In this document: in pieces, positions 63,716 to 64,000 of the stretch
Numbering within the stretch: position 1 is the stretch's first letter
Layout of the letters: the number at the start of each line of letters is the position of its first letter
Source of the DNA: Kitasatospora kifunensis
GTDB lineage: Bacteria; Actinomycetota; Actinomycetes; Streptomycetales; Streptomycetaceae
Direction of reading: 5' to 3'
Length of the DNA: 64,000 bases
Assembly (NCBI RefSeq): GCF_014203855.1
Contig: NZ_JACHJV010000001.1
Coordinates: forward strand, 2,232,001 to 2,296,000
Position numbers and translations under genes: made by a program
The notes under the pieces: model-generated
Told to the model about the DNA's origin: nothing
The model's database searches: none
Seen by the model: the letters and a program-made list of their open reading frames with translations, nothing else

Positions 63716-64000
63716 CGGGCCCCTTTCGCACGGCTGTGACTGGTGTGCCACAGCGTTCGACGCTCCTACGGACGCAACGCCCGACGCCGCTCGCGGCTTC
63801 CCGGGATCACCGGAATCCGTCCGCACCGGGCGATGCCGGCCACGCCGACGCGCGCCGTTCGCGGCCCGCACGGGGCCGGCTGACCCGGGCCGGGCCCGAG
63901 GGCGTACAGAGCAGGATAAGGGAGCTCGAGGGTGTCACCGACCCGGGGGTGTTTGGGTCCGCACCATGGATGATGCGAAGCTGGCCGGATGAGGAGCGCG
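63716..64000. other. Intergenic end of the window
   Basis: 285 bases upstream of the prim-pol gene, probably its promoter region. An ATG at 63985 near the edge could begin a gene continuing outside the window, but four codons are too few to judge. Confidence 0.35.

Overview
The window is high-G+C chromosomal DNA of a streptomycete-type actinobacterium (Streptomyces, Kitasatospora or a close relative). Supporting this are strong G/C third-position bias, frequent GTG starts, and a conserved core order: lpdA, E2 acyltransferase, lipB, lipA, DUF4191, RDD protein, glnA, glnE, glnA2, nadE, panB, map. A GlnR box lies before glnA, and an AfsR/SARP-type regulator is present. No rRNA, tRNA or CRISPR array was seen.

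Layout. 1-13.5 kb: the end of lpdA, a two-lipoyl-domain E2 subunit, accessory genes, two large regulators, and the lipoylation genes lipB-lipA. This groups a lipoate-dependent enzyme with the enzymes that lipoylate it. 13.5-16.6 kb: DUF4191 and RDD membrane proteins, then GlnR-controlled glnA. 16.6-26.1 kb: a lower-G+C accessory island lodged exactly at the 3' end of glnA. 26.2-35.3 kb: single genes (SpoIIE/PP2C phosphatase, P450, ArsC-like, DUF1697, secreted protein, hemerythrin, lipoprotein esterase, ROK regulator/SDR pair). 35.3-40.1 kb: an orphan PII protein, a PAP2 membrane phosphatase and glnE. 40.2-44.0 kb: a surface-glycan-like group (GH16 enzyme, GT2 synthase, a 53-aa LAxTG protein, UDP-GlcNAc 2-epimerase). 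44.2-52.3 kb: glnA2, nadE, a membrane EEP phosphatase, a TetR/MFS pair and panB. 52.4-57.6 kb: a DrrAB-like ABC exporter facing a BTAD/NB-ARC regulator. 57.8-64 kb: M50 protease, F420-dependent reductase, MFS transporter, map and a primase/polymerase-domain protein.

The most interesting part is the island at about 16,599-26,120. It carries three apparent anti-phage systems: an Mrr-type nuclease, a three-gene ABC-3C system (Cap4-like nuclease, middle component, DUF3732 ATPase) and a Shedu-family nuclease with an AbiJ-type N-terminus. A 13-bp direct repeat (ACTTCGACCTGTA, the last codons of glnA) bounds it. Just inside lie 19-bp inverted repeats (TGCCTCTGACCTGCGGAAA), with further copies of their core at the left end. 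I find no integrase or transposase gene inside. It therefore looks like a non-autonomous defence element that uses the glnA 3' end as attachment site and was mobilised in trans, or that lost its recombinase. The hairpin that probably once ended glnA now lies beyond the right end of the island.

Nitrogen control recurs in the window: glnA, its adenylyltransferase gene glnE, the paralogue glnA2 and a PII signal protein all lie within 30 kb.
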